DNA from: Thysanoteuthis rhombus
Lineage: Eukaryota > Mollusca > Cephalopoda > Oegopsida > Thysanoteuthidae
DNA length: 64,000 bases
NCBI GenBank assembly: GCA_963457665.1
Contig: OY735209.1
Span: 62,661,475 to 62,725,474 of the forward strand
Direction of reading: 5' to 3'
Of this stretch, positions 48,375 through 60,272 are shown one piece after another. Every line of letters starts with the position of its first letter. Positions within the stretch are counted from its first letter, which is position 1. The translations under genes and the position numbers were made by a program. The notes under the pieces were generated by a model. That model was not told the origin of the DNA and ran no database searches. It was given only the letters and a program-made list of their open reading frames with translations.

Positions 48375-48520
48375 GAAGTTTCGATACACCGCTCAACCCA
48401 AGAGACCGTCGGGTCGCCTTCTTTGTTCCTCGGGGCTCCCACTGGGGCTTTTTGCCCCTTTGGGGGTTCCAGGCTCCCATTGGGCCTTCGGGCTCCGATG
48501 CGATGCACCATCAGCACTCT
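48375..48520 (-). repeat. GC-rich dispersed repeat R3, copy 2
   Basis: It matches 28355-28470 in reverse complement and extends it. It contains the hairpin-prone ggggctttttgcccc and repeated ggctcccattgggcc-like blocks. Both strands have open frames here by composition alone. Confidence 0.65.
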
Positions 48521-48694
48521 GGTTTTAAATGATGCCCTCCTTTTACATGGTGGCTGCCACATCTTCTTTGATGTGCGTCACTTTTCAGCAATTTTAGTGC
48601 AGTAAGTTGGTTACATTGTTCTCTCTTCGTTCTATTTCTTATTTGCTTTAATTTTCTCAATCTCAACTTATTTTGGCATAAGGCCAAAAATATG

Positions 48695-48780
48695 GAGCGC
48701 CCAGTTAGGACAGAACTCACGACCATAGGAATTCGTCCGCTGGACTATCCCATTAACCATTACGCCTAAATGAGGCGCTC
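48695..48780 (-). ncRNA. tRNA-like sequence (probable SINE head or tRNA pseudogene)
   Basis: The 86-nt segment is closed by a perfect 7-bp acceptor-like stem (GAGCGCC at 48780-48774 with GGCGCTC at 48701-48695). It has an A-box-like TTTAGGCGTAATGGTTAA and a B-box-like GAGTTCTGTCC. The anticodon arm does not give a normal 7-nt loop, so a functional tRNA is unlikely. Confidence 0.4.
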
Positions 48781-49419
48781 TAAGTTTTCTCTGGTTTGCG
48801 AATTGGGATTCCTACTAAGTGTGATATTTGGGAATTCTTGACTCAAATCTACCATTTGACAATTTAACTCTTTGCAGCGATGAGGCCAGGTTGCCTGACT
48901 CAGGATAAGATCTCCGTTTCAAGAAGATGGTATGATATCCATTTAGGAAATAATACAAGGTCTGCCTGAAAGTATCCAGCCATTTTGAATACCTCAACAA
49001 TAGGTAGTGCAGACTTAATGTTAATGGCAACCAATCAAAGGAGAACAAATACTCTCCCGGGGGTGGGGTTTCTCAGTTAGCAGAAAGACGCCATTGAGTG
49101 TACATTGCATCTTTATCGACCAAGCCTTCCCATTCTTCATACCTCGTGCAGCGTTTTTCACTCAGGTCTATTAACCCCTCCCTACAGCCCGGCAACTTCT
49201 GTCTACTCGCTGTACAAAGATTCTATATTTCAGACTGCAGACGAGATTTAGGTGGACGTGACGAGCCTATTGATGGAGGTCCCGAAAGAGGACTTTTCCG
49301 ACGATTTTGAAACGTGCAAGGTACGCTGAGATTAGTGCGGGAGGTCCCAAGGGGGCACTTTAAAGTTAACAAAGGTGCAATCGCCCTAAGTAAGCTATCT
49401 CTTGTTAATGTTGAATGAA
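48781..49419. other. No gene recognised
   Basis: A moderately GC-rich patch with short open frames on both strands and no recognised domain. Confidence 0.4.
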
Positions 49420-49610
49420 TACTTTCTGGACTGACCTCGTCTGTCTGTCAGGAGTAGACTTTGTTTTATTACCATAACAAGAACTGGAACAATCCTCACC
49501 AAATTTGAGGGAGTAAAGTTAATGTAGCCCTACTGTGATTTGGAACCATGACGAAGTAATTGGTAGGCGGCTCTCTTACTTATGGAGGCAACCTGATGTC
49601 TGACATCTTT
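49420..49610 (-). repeat. tRNA-derived SINE-like element (copy 2, diverged)
   Basis: It shares actttgtt, aacaagaactgg, atcctcacc and the final ggaggc blocks, in the same order, with 27510-27700. It is more decayed. Confidence 0.45.
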
Positions 49611-51524
49611 ACAAAATTCACCTTAAAGATAGACAAGGATTTTAAAAAAAAATTTGATGAATAAATACATTCACATGAAAATTTTTTTTCATAATTGTTT
49701 TATTTATTACATTTATAATACAAAAGTAGCTGTAATCATCTTCAGTTGGAGTATTTTACCTTTTTTCCCCCTTTTTTTTTCACCTTTTCCATGAAATACA
49801 TTCTGGAGAAATAGTAAAGAAGATATATTTTTTGTTTGAATTATGAGACGAGCTATTGTTACTATGAAATATTGATACTTTTCCCATCTTTGTTGTAAAC
49901 AAGGAAGGAGATTGATAAATGAATAGTAGGAAATAGTTGGAAAATCTTTTTAATCATTTTAATTTATCGAACTTCAATGTTTACCTTGTTCTATTTTCTC
50001 TTACACTTCTGTGAGAGGCTTATGGTGCTGCAATCTTTTTCTTCCCGATTTACAATGTGCAAAAAACACACTGAGTGCCGAAACACGAATCTTAGGTCAG
50101 AAAATGCGAAATTCTGTTTTTTAAATTGGCCTTAACCGTCAAATTTTCTTTATCGCCAGAAATATTCAGTTTTTTTCGTGCAGAAAATGTCTGAAGCGAC
50201 TTGGAGGGGTAATAATGAAGTGTCGGCAAAGCCAGTACGCTGCAACGAGAGAAGTCGGAACGTCATTCAATTGCAGTCGATGCTAAAACCGTTATTGTTT
50301 CATTTTTTCCTATACAACAGATTAGTGAATAAATATTTTTCGTACCTTTCTGAGGAATTTTACTCGTGATATCGCACGTTACATGAACAACAAGTAGATC
50401 ATATTTATAACATTATCACAAAATGAGTGGATACAAACACTTTACTATAAGACGACACAATTCATTTGACTGTCAAATAGTTAGAGTACATAATGGTTGA
50501 ACAAAAACCATGAGTTCCACGGTGCGTCTTCCAGCGTGGTAGTAGTAGCACGAGAAAGAAGTGGATGAAGTAGACGAGAATGGTTCATCTGAAAACCTGG
50601 ACCAAGTTTCAAAGCAATCCAACGTGATATGACTGAGAAAATTGATATCTAACATATTAGGGACCGACAAGTGTCTTATATAGATGCGTTGGACGCATCT
50701 AAAAAGCGAAATGAACCACAATTAACCATACCAAAGAAGGAGATACTGTGCAAAAGATGAGATTAGAAGGGAATCGTCTCCTACGAACACCTTTTGGAGA
50801 ACCAGTCGAATGATTCGTTAATCAAATGCTGCTTCGACTTAAACTAATGGAAGGCAGCGATCAATGAGGAGCATCCAGAAAAGAAAAGAGTGTAATACTC
50901 CATCAGGATAAACGCTAGACTGGATGTTTTTTTCTAGTTAACCAGGAAGAAATGATTACCGTTTGGCTGGTAAGCTTCCACGCACCCGTCTCAGCTGATA
51001 TTGCATCCTTGTATTATAATTCAACAGCAAAAATACCCAGTGTTTCCTGAGGAAAGAATTACAGGTTCTCCAAATAAATTGCGCCTCCAGAGCTACCTCC
51101 CACCCTGCGTACAGTTGCAGAGTCTGCGGGTCCCATGCTGCCTCAACATAGATCCGAGGCTAAAATAAATAGGTTCTCCCTAACGGTGACAGTAGTCGGT
51201 ATATGAGCCCAGTTGAAAAGCCAATTATATCAAATTAGATTTTCAAGATACACTGTATCCCCTGCATAGAGGACTGCCTGAAGAAAATCATTCTTTCCAA
51301 CCCCCTCCTCTTTTAGCCTTGTTACACACAAAGCAAAGTAAATATCTTGCGTCCTACCTCATGATTGAGGAGAATGTGTATTTCCTGCTGTTGCAAATGG
51401 CCAGTGTTCGAGCCTAAGTAAGAAGCCGAGATTTTGAATGCCATTTTTCAAGGCGGACATGTATGAACTCTTAAATTCGAAAACTGACGCAACACAATCT
51501 TCTCACGTAGGAGACTATGATTCA
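49611..51524. other. No gene recognised; R2-like end near 50660-50715
   Basis: The block tcttatatagatgcgttgga, then cgcatctaaaaagcg, contains a perfect 8-bp hairpin (agatgcgt-tgg-acgcatct). It resembles, in reverse complement, the R2 ends at 27890 and 34290. The open frame 50473-50721 (minus) over this block has no recognised domain. The rest is AT-rich. Confidence 0.45.
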
Positions 51525-52310
51525 TCATCATCATTAATCTTTTACCGTCCGTCGTTGGACATAGACTTTTCCCATCGATTCGCCAGACCTCTCAACCATG
51601 GGCGTCGCAGAGCAAATACTTTCTGAACCTGTCTTGTCCGTCTCACCATCTCATATTCTGCCGGCGTTGGTTCTGCATTTGATCACTGGGGTCCATGTTG
51701 TGAGTTGTTATGCCCATCAGTTGTCTTGCAACATGACCAGCCCATTGCCATCTGAGTTTCCTAATGGATTTCATGGTGTCTTGGACAATTGTTTTTCCCG
51801 AATATATCATGTTGTCTTGTAGTCTCTCCATGTGATATTAAGCGTGATTCTTTTGTGTGCACGTTGCATGGTTCTCAGTTTGAGGGTTAGTCCCTTAGCT
51901 TAGGTCCCGTGTTTTAGCTTCATAGGTGACTATCAGGAGGATGCATTGGTCGTATACTTCTTTTTATTTAGGACTAATGGGTTTTTCTTGTTCTCGAGAG
52001 TTGAGCTTGCTCTACCAAAGACTTGCTATCCTGTATTCTCTGCTTGATATCTTCTTCTTTTGAGTATTCCGTGGAGATTTGTTGTCCTAAGTAGATGTAT
52101 TATTCTACCTTTCCCAGCTTCGAGTTTTCGATTTTGGTTGTTGTGAGTTTTTTCCGATGTGTTTGTTGTCCATGGCCTTTGTTTTGCGGAAATTCATGTG
52201 AAGACCAACTTTCTTGCTTTCTTTGTTCAGTTCGTCTAGCATTATTTGGATGTCCTGAGAGTTCTCTGCAAGAATGACAATGCCATCTCCAAATCTGATA
52301 CTGAATACTT
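51525..52310 (-). pseudogene. RTE-type LINE fragment (copy G)
   Basis: The 3' end is at 51525 (plus catcatcatcattaatctttt, read inverted as a TGATGA-type tail). The minus-strand tail blocks KLRWQWAGHVAR, QRAHKRI-like and the KVDLHM/LSKT-like region (52190-52270) follow in the order of copy F. Many stops are present. A deletion removed part of the WTSRLTTWI block. Confidence 0.82.
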
Positions 52311-52689
52311 AAGCAAACTAAGATTAGTAGTTATCTATTAGTCTGGTGCAAAGATAATTGCGGTTTATTGTTATTATAAACTTTTATGCTGATTTTGGAA
52401 TAAAGTATTATCTAAGTATGCTCATGGAATTTACAATTTCAAAGTGTGAATTTTGCTCAATTTATTTAAGCTCGACGTTTTCTTTTCAGTATTTATTCTG
52501 GTTTATTTGAAGCTATCAAAATGGGAAAAAGGAAATTCGAACAATTTTGTTCTGAGAGTTCAGAATTTAAAATAAATTAGCGGAAACTGCTCGCAATATA
52601 AACCATTCATTTCCCCAGGGGACCGTCAACGAACACGGCATTCGACATTGATTCTAGAAATTTCGGATCGGAGACAAGAGCCTTGAAAA
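52311..52689. other. No gene seen
   Basis: AT-rich spacer between two LINE fragments lying in opposite orientations. Confidence 0.4.
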
Positions 52690-53215
52690 TGTGGACCTGA
52701 TTTAAGACATAAGAAATCAAGCAAAAGATTAAAGGACGTGGGCAATCTTTCGGCAGGGCAATTTCAACCTTCAAGAATAAGAAAATTCCGCTAAAAAAGG
52801 GTTATCAAACAATGCATCCTCCCGATAGACACCTATGGAGCTGAAACATTTAACCTAACCAAAAGACTGATCCTTAAACTTAGAACCATGGAACGTGCAC
52901 GAGAGAATCATGTTCAACTTCACATAGAGAGATCACAAGACAGCAAAGTATATAGAGGAAAGGCAAGAATCCGAGATAATCTATAAAAAAATGAATGGCC
53001 ATGGGCTAGTCGTGTAGCGAGAATGTCAGACAACCACTGGACATCACAACTCACAATGTGAATCCCCAAAGATCAGATGCGAAAGTTAAGCTGACAAAAT
53101 ATAAGAGAAGTAGATTATAACTAGACAAGTTAAAAATAATACTGACTCCGTGACGCCCACGATAGAGAAGTCTGGCGAATTTTGGAGAAGGTGTATGTCT
53201 ATATACTTCTTTAAA
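52690..53215 (+). pseudogene. RTE-type LINE fragment (copy H)
   Basis: It aligns with copy D from gatttaagacataagaa through caaacaatgcatcctcccga, the GAET block (atggagctgaaacattt), and a decayed tail to tctggcgaattttggagaag. It is heavily mutated. Confidence 0.8.
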
Positions 53216-54614
53216 GTTGATGTAGGAAAACCGCAATTATTTTTGTATCAGCCTAGAATATGTATGGGCTCCAGATATAACATACTTAAATGTTTCAGTA
53301 CTGCATTCCGAGGATGTGTTTGTTTTCAGTATATACCGGAAAAATTTACTTGATCTCCTTGTTTCATTTGTTTTGAAAAGTATGTCAACCGCGAAACGCC
53401 GACATTTTATGGTGCTTTTTATGGATAAATTCCTAACAAGTGAATGGACGAGCAAGATTTCGCAGGATCTTGAAAAAAGCATCCCTTGAGTCGCATGCTT
53501 GCTCTCACATATTCAAAACGCTTCCTTCATTAATACTTTTGTTATGAAGGGTATTATTTCTTTATTTAGAAAAAAAAACGGAAAGGAAAGAACTTAAAAG
53601 GAAGCTGGTCTTTTGACTGTCTTCCTTTTTATCTTGGAAAAGTAAATATACTCATATTAAAACTATTTTTATATTGCCAAGATGTATGCGTAAATATAGT
53701 TTAAGAAAAGCACATTTTGTGGACAAGTCCTCTTCATTTCGTCTCTCTTTCTTTTTCTTTATTATAGAAATCGGCTTTTAAGAAAAAAATTAACGTTCAT
53801 TTTATTTATTTATCTTGCAATTGCAATTGTGATATCGGCCATTTTTGAATGAGAAATCTACTGATCTGGAACTAGTACCACCCAAAAAGTGTTTACCCTC
53901 AATGTCCATATTCTAATCTATAAAATTATGCGTTTGGTGGGATTATCAATATACACATACTGTTACAAAATATGCTTGGGTGTCTGGCAAACGCTCCCGG
54001 TACGACATTCTTTGTTTTGATACATCAAAGCTGAATCAATAAAGTTGATACAACAATATGAATTTCATATTGAAACTTTTAGATTTAAATATGAATTACT
54101 TGATTCAATAATTTACTTTGCAGTCTGTTCACAGTATATTAATTTATATACTCAGTCATCTTGTAGTATGAGATCCGTTTTACAGGGTAAACATGGTGCA
54201 GGCCTCAAATTTGCGATTTGGCTGAGCAAGGGAACAACTTTGAGTTAAGATTAGGTTTTTATATGGGAGTTTAATTCAATTCAGAATGTGCGTATGATGC
54301 AAAATGAAACCTCGTTTTTGAGTCCCTCTTTTCAGCTCTTTCCATCAAATCCTCTCTCGGCTCGACAAATTGCAACATAATATCAGTAAAACTAAAAGAG
54401 AAAAATTACTAAAATCAAATAGTATCACCAAAACTTATACAAAGTTGCTAAAATAAAAGAACGAATCTTTCAAATGGTGAAATTTTAACCAGAAATCCCA
54501 AATGGAATTCCTGTTGGTACAGCATGCATCTCCGTGTGACAAATCATGGATCTTTTTCCTCTTACATTTATTGAACCCTTCTAGGGGAATACTACTACCC
54601 TACTCTTCTACCTT

Positions 54615-54617
<3 letters not shown>
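53216..54617. other. AT-rich DNA, no gene seen
   Basis: Short frames only, with no recognised repeat or domain. Confidence 0.5.
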
Positions 54618-54673
<56 letters not shown>

Positions 54674-54987
54674 GTATACATATATATATGTATATATATA
54701 TGTATACATATATATATATGTATATATATATGTATACATATATATATATGTATATACATGTATACATATATATATACATATATATATGTATGCATATATA
54801 TGTATACATATATATATACATATATATATGTATATATATGTACATATATATATACATATATATATACATATATATATGTATACTTATATATATACATATA
54901 TATATGTACATATATATATATATATGTATACTTATATATATACATATATATATATGTACATATATACATATATATGTATATATATAT

Positions 54988-55037
<50 letters not shown>

Positions 55038-55048
55038 AGAGAGAGAAG
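54618..55048. repeat. Compound (CT)n-(TA/GTATAC)n-(GA)n microsatellite
   Basis: A CT run (about 54618-54648) leads into about 385 bp of TA interspersed with GTATAC and GTACAT variants, with a period near 50 bp in places. It ends in a short GA run (55035-55048). Because CT on the left is complementary to GA on the right and the centre is self-complementary, the whole locus is palindrome-like. The tyrosine/isoleucine-rich open frames in all phases are artefacts. Confidence 0.95.
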
Positions 55049-55252
55049 AATATTAAGGTGTTGAGGCTTGGAATGGAAGATCTTTTCTTGTTCGGTGGGA
55101 TCAATCAAGTAGACATCGCCTGATCGAGGAAAGACTGCAAAGGGCAAATGTCAATAAACGACAGAACGACCCAAGGATATACATCGTTGGTAGAAAATTT
55201 AGCCTAATATGCAGTAATATCTATTTTGTACATTAACAGAGAGAGGTGGATC

Positions 55253-55262
55253 TGATTGATAG

Positions 55263-55319
<57 letters not shown>

Positions 55320-55331
55320 GGGAGAGAGAGA
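55253..55331. repeat. (GATA)n/(GA)n microsatellite
   Basis: Six or so GATA units run into about 45 bp of GA. Confidence 0.95.
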
Positions 55332-56389
55332 ATAATGGAAGAATGATTGACAGGATAAATAGCAGTCAGGAACTTTAGTACGTTCGTACAAAAATTTGTA
55401 CTATTCGCCTTCTGCTAAATGCTTGGAACTATGCCGAATATTTTGGTTTGTTTTATGACATCTGCCCAGCTTTAAAAATGTGATAGAATTCTTACATGCA
55501 AGTTGAATCAGATCCTATCCGTCATAAGTTATATTATTCATCCCATTGAGCAATTCTTCATAAGAGAAAATACTATGACTTACACGAGTAGCTAGCAAAT
55601 GAATTCAAGCAAAGAAGACATTTTAAAATATCTTTTTGACATTATAGATAATAAAGAACAGAATTATTGACGTCATTGTTTCACATTGCTGTCCTGAAAT
55701 ATGGTTGGTCTTCTTTAGCTTAGATACCGTCGTTTCTTGCTGTTGCACAGTACATCAAGCTGTGCAAGCACATTCCAATCTGTACGGTGTCAGGTACTTT
55801 AGAGACTGAACCAATCTGAGTTAAGCCGAGATGAGACAATGCAACAATACTACAGGTATTGCACGCATTCATTGAGACACAAAAAGTTTGGAAGAATCTC
55901 TGAAGTAAGCAAAACCAAGTGGCTTCAATAGTAGATCGCATTTAACAGGGACATCTTCTCAGCCCTTGTGAAACTGATAAAGGGGGAATGGTTCAACTTT
56001 GTATGCTTGATGTACTGACCTAAGGGCATCCATATAAGTATCCCTGGTCTAAAGCAACATCTGTTTTGCAAACATTTGGGCAGAAAGAAGTTGGTGCTTT
56101 TGAGAAGCGCATTGAACGTGTACACGTAGAGAGTAGGGCGAGGCGCTAAGGAACCAGGCTATTGTAGAGTTGGTCAAATATAAGTGTAAAGCCCATTTAA
56201 CAACACAGAGGTATTCGTGCAAGGGATTCAACTTTGCGTGCACAGACCTTTGTTTGTGGGGGAATGCATACTAAAATGACGCATACTGTAATGCCGAAAA
56301 TGACACTCGGGATATTGATGAAGATCTATATCAGGATGTAGCATAACTTATAGTTCAACCTGATAACAAATAAGGCTGTTTTCTTACTT
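55332..56389. other. No gene recognised; unplaced open frames at 55720-56243
   Basis: Three overlapping minus-strand frames (55720-55941, 55925-56125 and 56049-56243) are not low-complexity and adjoin with frame changes, as in a decayed ORF. Examples are HAKLNPLHEYLCVVKWALH and LRSVHQAYKVEPFPLYQFH (the latter after joining by eye). No family recognised. Confidence 0.3.
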
Positions 56390-57715
56390 TATAAAATCAA
56401 TACTGTTAACTTCGAAAGATTTGCAGCATACTTTGTTGCTTTTCCATAATGTTTATGTCTTCATTAGATTCCTTAGCCCAGAAAATACAAGATAGGTATA
56501 CCTAATTGTGTTTTCTAGGTTGGCTAGAAGCTGAGGTAGTAGGAATTATGTGTTTTAAGGTGTCCATTTCGGTATGTAGATGAATACCAACATCATCTTT
56601 TCAAATCTCTATGCAATCTGGATTCCAAAAATGCATAATTCGGATAATCTATAGAAATTTTGAACGAAAATACATATTGAAGCAGACAGCACAAAATATA
56701 TATTTTATGTAAGAAATTCATACTCCAAACATAAAAATAATTATTTTCATTGCTTTTATATGACACTGAATAGTATTTTAAGGCTTTTATTGGATCCCTT
56801 ATCCCAGAAAACGTAGGATTAGCATACTTAACTGAGCTTCTCCGTCGACTACACGCCGAGATAGCAAAAATGATGTCTTTTACGGCGGCCATTTTGCAAA
56901 TCCTTTATGGCGACCATGCAGTTGACTACATAAATGCTCGCATTTCTATTTTTATTTCCCATGCTCTGAATATCCGAAGATGTATAGTTTTAGTAATCTA
57001 CAGAAAGTGAATGGAGAAATTGGCATGTATTTCAATATCTCTGAATTTTTGAGATGAGGTATTATTATTATTTCCATTGATATTCGGACCATCCTCATCT
57101 TGGTTGTTTTTCATACAACGTTTCGGCCGTTGCACTCTACGGCCTTCATCAGGTATCATCTGGTAGGTGTGGGGAAGTAACGAACCGAACCCTTTATTTA
57201 TTCGACGGGGTATATTAACCGCATCCCCCTCTTAGCATTAGTAGTATTGTTATATTGTCTCACACTAGGATTGAACCTAGAACCATCAGATTACTTTGCA
57301 GTAATTTTTGTCTGATGCAGTAACCACGACGCTATGTGTCCATATAAAAAAACAACCAAGATGAGGATGGTCCGAATATCAATAGAAATATGTATTTCAA
57401 GTTATAAAGTTATATCACAAAGGCAAAATTGAGTTTTTTAATTACTTCTTTGTTGATTTTCTATAATATTCAACACTACTCCGAAGCGTTTATTTGATTC
57501 GTTGAAAATATGGGATTAGCCTATTCAATTATATTCGTAAGCTCAGTAGAACTCGGGAGAGAGCCAAGCGGTCGACATTTTCAAAATACAAGATGGCAGC
57601 AATGCAGATGTTTTTGTGCGAATGCCAACATTATCTTTTGCTCTGATGATTCCAAATGGATAGTTTGGCTAATCTACAAAAAAAAATGAACGAAAATACA
57701 TGGCGAACCTGGCTA
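56390..57715. repeat. Diverged tandem repeat, ~310-370-bp units
   Basis: Three units are visible: about 56390-56690, 56691-57060 and 57393-57715. Each has, in order, a ttattggattcctta/cccagaaaa-like block, taggattagcatacttaa, a gccatttt- or acattttc-containing block, an accaacat-catctttt-like block, and gataatctacagaaa-tgaac followed by gaaaatacat. Divergence is high. The third is separated by the inserted element at 57062-57392. Confidence 0.65.
57062..57392. mobile_element. Non-autonomous element with ~42-bp terminal inverted repeats
   Basis: The left end at about 57068-57110 (cattgatattcggaccatcc, then tcatcttggttg) is repeated in inverted orientation at 57350-57390 (caaccaagatga, then ggatggtccgaatatcaata), nearly perfectly. 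Inside are tttcggccgttgcactctac and a tRNA-like stretch (minus, about 57265-57345, B-box-like ggttctaggttcaatcc). No clear target duplication was found. It interrupts the tandem repeat. Confidence 0.75.
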
Positions 57716-59451
57716 TAGTAGGATTGAGATTCCAAAATTCAAAAAGAAATGAAAGAGGAAAATTAAGAGTAAAGATGTACATTGTAGGTTAGGCCCCCAT
57801 TTTAGATCTGAGCCACTCATATCCACTTGTATAAGAACATGAGAAAATGTTAGGATTTAGAAATACAAAAAATATTTGAAAAATAAGAGGAAGAGTAAAG
57901 GTCTAGTAAGCATCATACACACATTTTCTCCATTTTCATCTAATTTTTTCCCTCCAATCTTGATTTATTTTGCATTTTGGAACTGATTAAAAAAATAGTT
58001 ACTTTTTCTCACAAACAATAAGAAGTCTAGAATAAACTAAGCTAAAGCAGTTCATTCTACATTCGATAGAATAAATACCGACCTGTTTTTCTGAAATCTG
58101 TTATTTTCCTCCATGAGGATTGACTTAAAATGAATAATATAACTTTTGACAGATTGTGTCTGATTCAAGTTTCTCATGATGATGTCCGCTTATCTGAATA
58201 TGACTCATGATGGCTGTTGAGACTTACTTTGACCGGATTCGATCGAATTCAGTCGATCAATTATTTCACTTTTATTTTTCAATATTATTACCTGGGAAAA
58301 TATTTCGACTAATGGCGACAAGTAGGGAAATCACAGAACGATATTCAAAGTGATTTCGTTGCTTTAGTCAGGATATCAACATTTTAGAACATTTTATTTA
58401 GTTGAAATATCCACATTTTAGAACATTTCATTTGCATTCAATTAAAATTAAAGGAAATATCGAATAAAAAAATGAATTAAATCAGAAAGAGAAAAAAGTT
58501 TTTTTGAATAAAACTTTTAAATCTGTTCCAAAACTGAAATTCTGACCAGAAAAGTTTTTAAAAAATGCAAAATGAAATAAAATTCCAGGGGAAAAAAATT
58601 TCAAATGAGAACGAGGGCATTGTGTGACACGTTTAAAAAAATATGAATAAGACGGAGAAAATGAAGAAAGGAGGCGAAAAAGACAAAAGGAGAAACAAAA
58701 ACGCTGACGTTGACCAGGGCTGCCAAAATTTATTTTTAAAAAGTACCAGAGTTTGCATTGAAAGGTACCAAAACGCACGAAAACGTACAAAAATTTTGAT
58801 TTCAATACAAAAAGAAACAAAAAAAAAGCTTAAACAGATGAAAGTCCGTTTTGCTTTCCTCATATTCTATAAATATCGTCGAAAAAAAACAAAAACAAAA
58901 CATTACGTGACAACACAGTCTTTAGTTTACTTTTCAGACTTTATTTGCATAATCAACTTGTTGATCTTCATGAATAAAGATCAGATGTGAGAAATGTTAA
59001 CATTTTAGAAATGAGAGTCAAACATAAAAGTATTACTTGGAGACTTTTGAGCTTTTTTCCTCCAGAAAGGATGGAACTTTTAGAAAACATGTGAAATAGA
59101 TCAAAGCTAATTGAGAAAATGTTTTGAGGTTTGAAATTTTCTGAAAAGATTTTTTTCGGAAAACAATAAACCTCCTGTTCTTGTTTGTAAGTAGGAGTGG
59201 ATTGTCTCGAAAATGAGGGTCCAATTTAGAATGTTTGTCTGATGCTAAACTGGATCTCTACAGCTCTGAGCTTTGTAGTTTATGAAAATGAACTCATCGC
59301 ATCTTATCTACGTTGAAAATAGAGCCCACTCTGAATTGAAAAAAAAATGTTTCTTCAAAGAAAAGTTTAGAATTTAAAATGTTCCCCTATATCCATTGTG
59401 TAAGCGTACCAAATTAGGTTGGACTGAATCCAAGTTTTGATGCATTTACAG
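57716..59451. other. AT-rich DNA, no gene seen
   Basis: Open frames at 58482-58990 on both strands are Lys- or Phe-rich products of A/T-rich sequence. No recognised repeat. Confidence 0.5.
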
Positions 59452-59499
<48 letters not shown>

Positions 59500-59544
59500 A
59501 GACACACACACACATACACACACACACATATACACACACACACA
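59452..59544. repeat. (CT)n-(CA)n compound microsatellite
   Basis: About nine CT repeats followed by interrupted CA repeats. Confidence 0.95.
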
Positions 59545-60170
59545 GCGTGACGCCTCTCAAATTTATATAAAAGCAGTAGTGGAATCCCTCTGTAAGCGAG
59601 TGGGGTTATGGAAGTCTAGGGAACTAATCATGATATTTCGAAGTCGTAGTTTTGTAAGACGGGTGGAAAGAGAGGGCCCAGTTGAGTAGTATGTATACAT
59701 TGTTACTAAAATTCTGTACCAACAATGAAATTATAAAGATTTCGCATTTTAGAAAAAATGTTGTCTTCAATGTAGTTCGTTCTAAGCAGCATTTTTGAAA
59801 AGTGACTGGGAAAGATTCCTGGGTCGGCTCCAAACATATCTGAACACATCTTTCATACCTCATTCCCACCCTTTCACAAAGTTTCACTAAAACTTTTTGA
59901 GAATATTTACTGTGTACATATAGCTAGGATGCAGGTGATGCGACTATGAAATATTCGTGGATCCGCCTCAAAATATAAACAACTTTTCCCCAGCGGATCG
60001 CACCCCCTGTCACAATATTTTACTGAAAATCTTTCTACGACGACTCCCTATAAAAACCCTGAACGTACGTGGTCAATCATTTATTTGGCCCTGGCATCTT
60101 GAGCCAGTTATCTTCCTTTACCTCTTTTTAAACACGCAAGTGGAAAAAGTTTCTATTCTTTGACCGTGAT
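59545..60170. other. No gene seen
   Basis: Short open frames only; no recognisable domain or repeat. Confidence 0.4.
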
Positions 60171-60201
60171 TATATATATATATATATATATATATAATGA
60201 C

Positions 60202-60270
<69 letters not shown>
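60171..60270. repeat. (TA)n microsatellite, interrupted
   Basis: Two TA runs (60171-60196 and 60208-60270) are separated by an atgacacaata insert. Confidence 0.95.

Positions 60271-60272
<2 letters not shown>

Noticed and set aside
48695-48780. Functional tRNA gene
   Set aside because: The acceptor stem is perfect, but the anticodon arm and loop are abnormal; SINE head or tRNA pseudogene is more likely.
54502-55147. Tyr/Ile-rich frames on both strands
   Set aside because: Artefact of TA microsatellite DNA; all phases are open.
57261-57345. tRNA gene on the minus strand
   Set aside because: A and B boxes are present but the arms do not pair properly, and the segment sits inside an inverted-repeat element.
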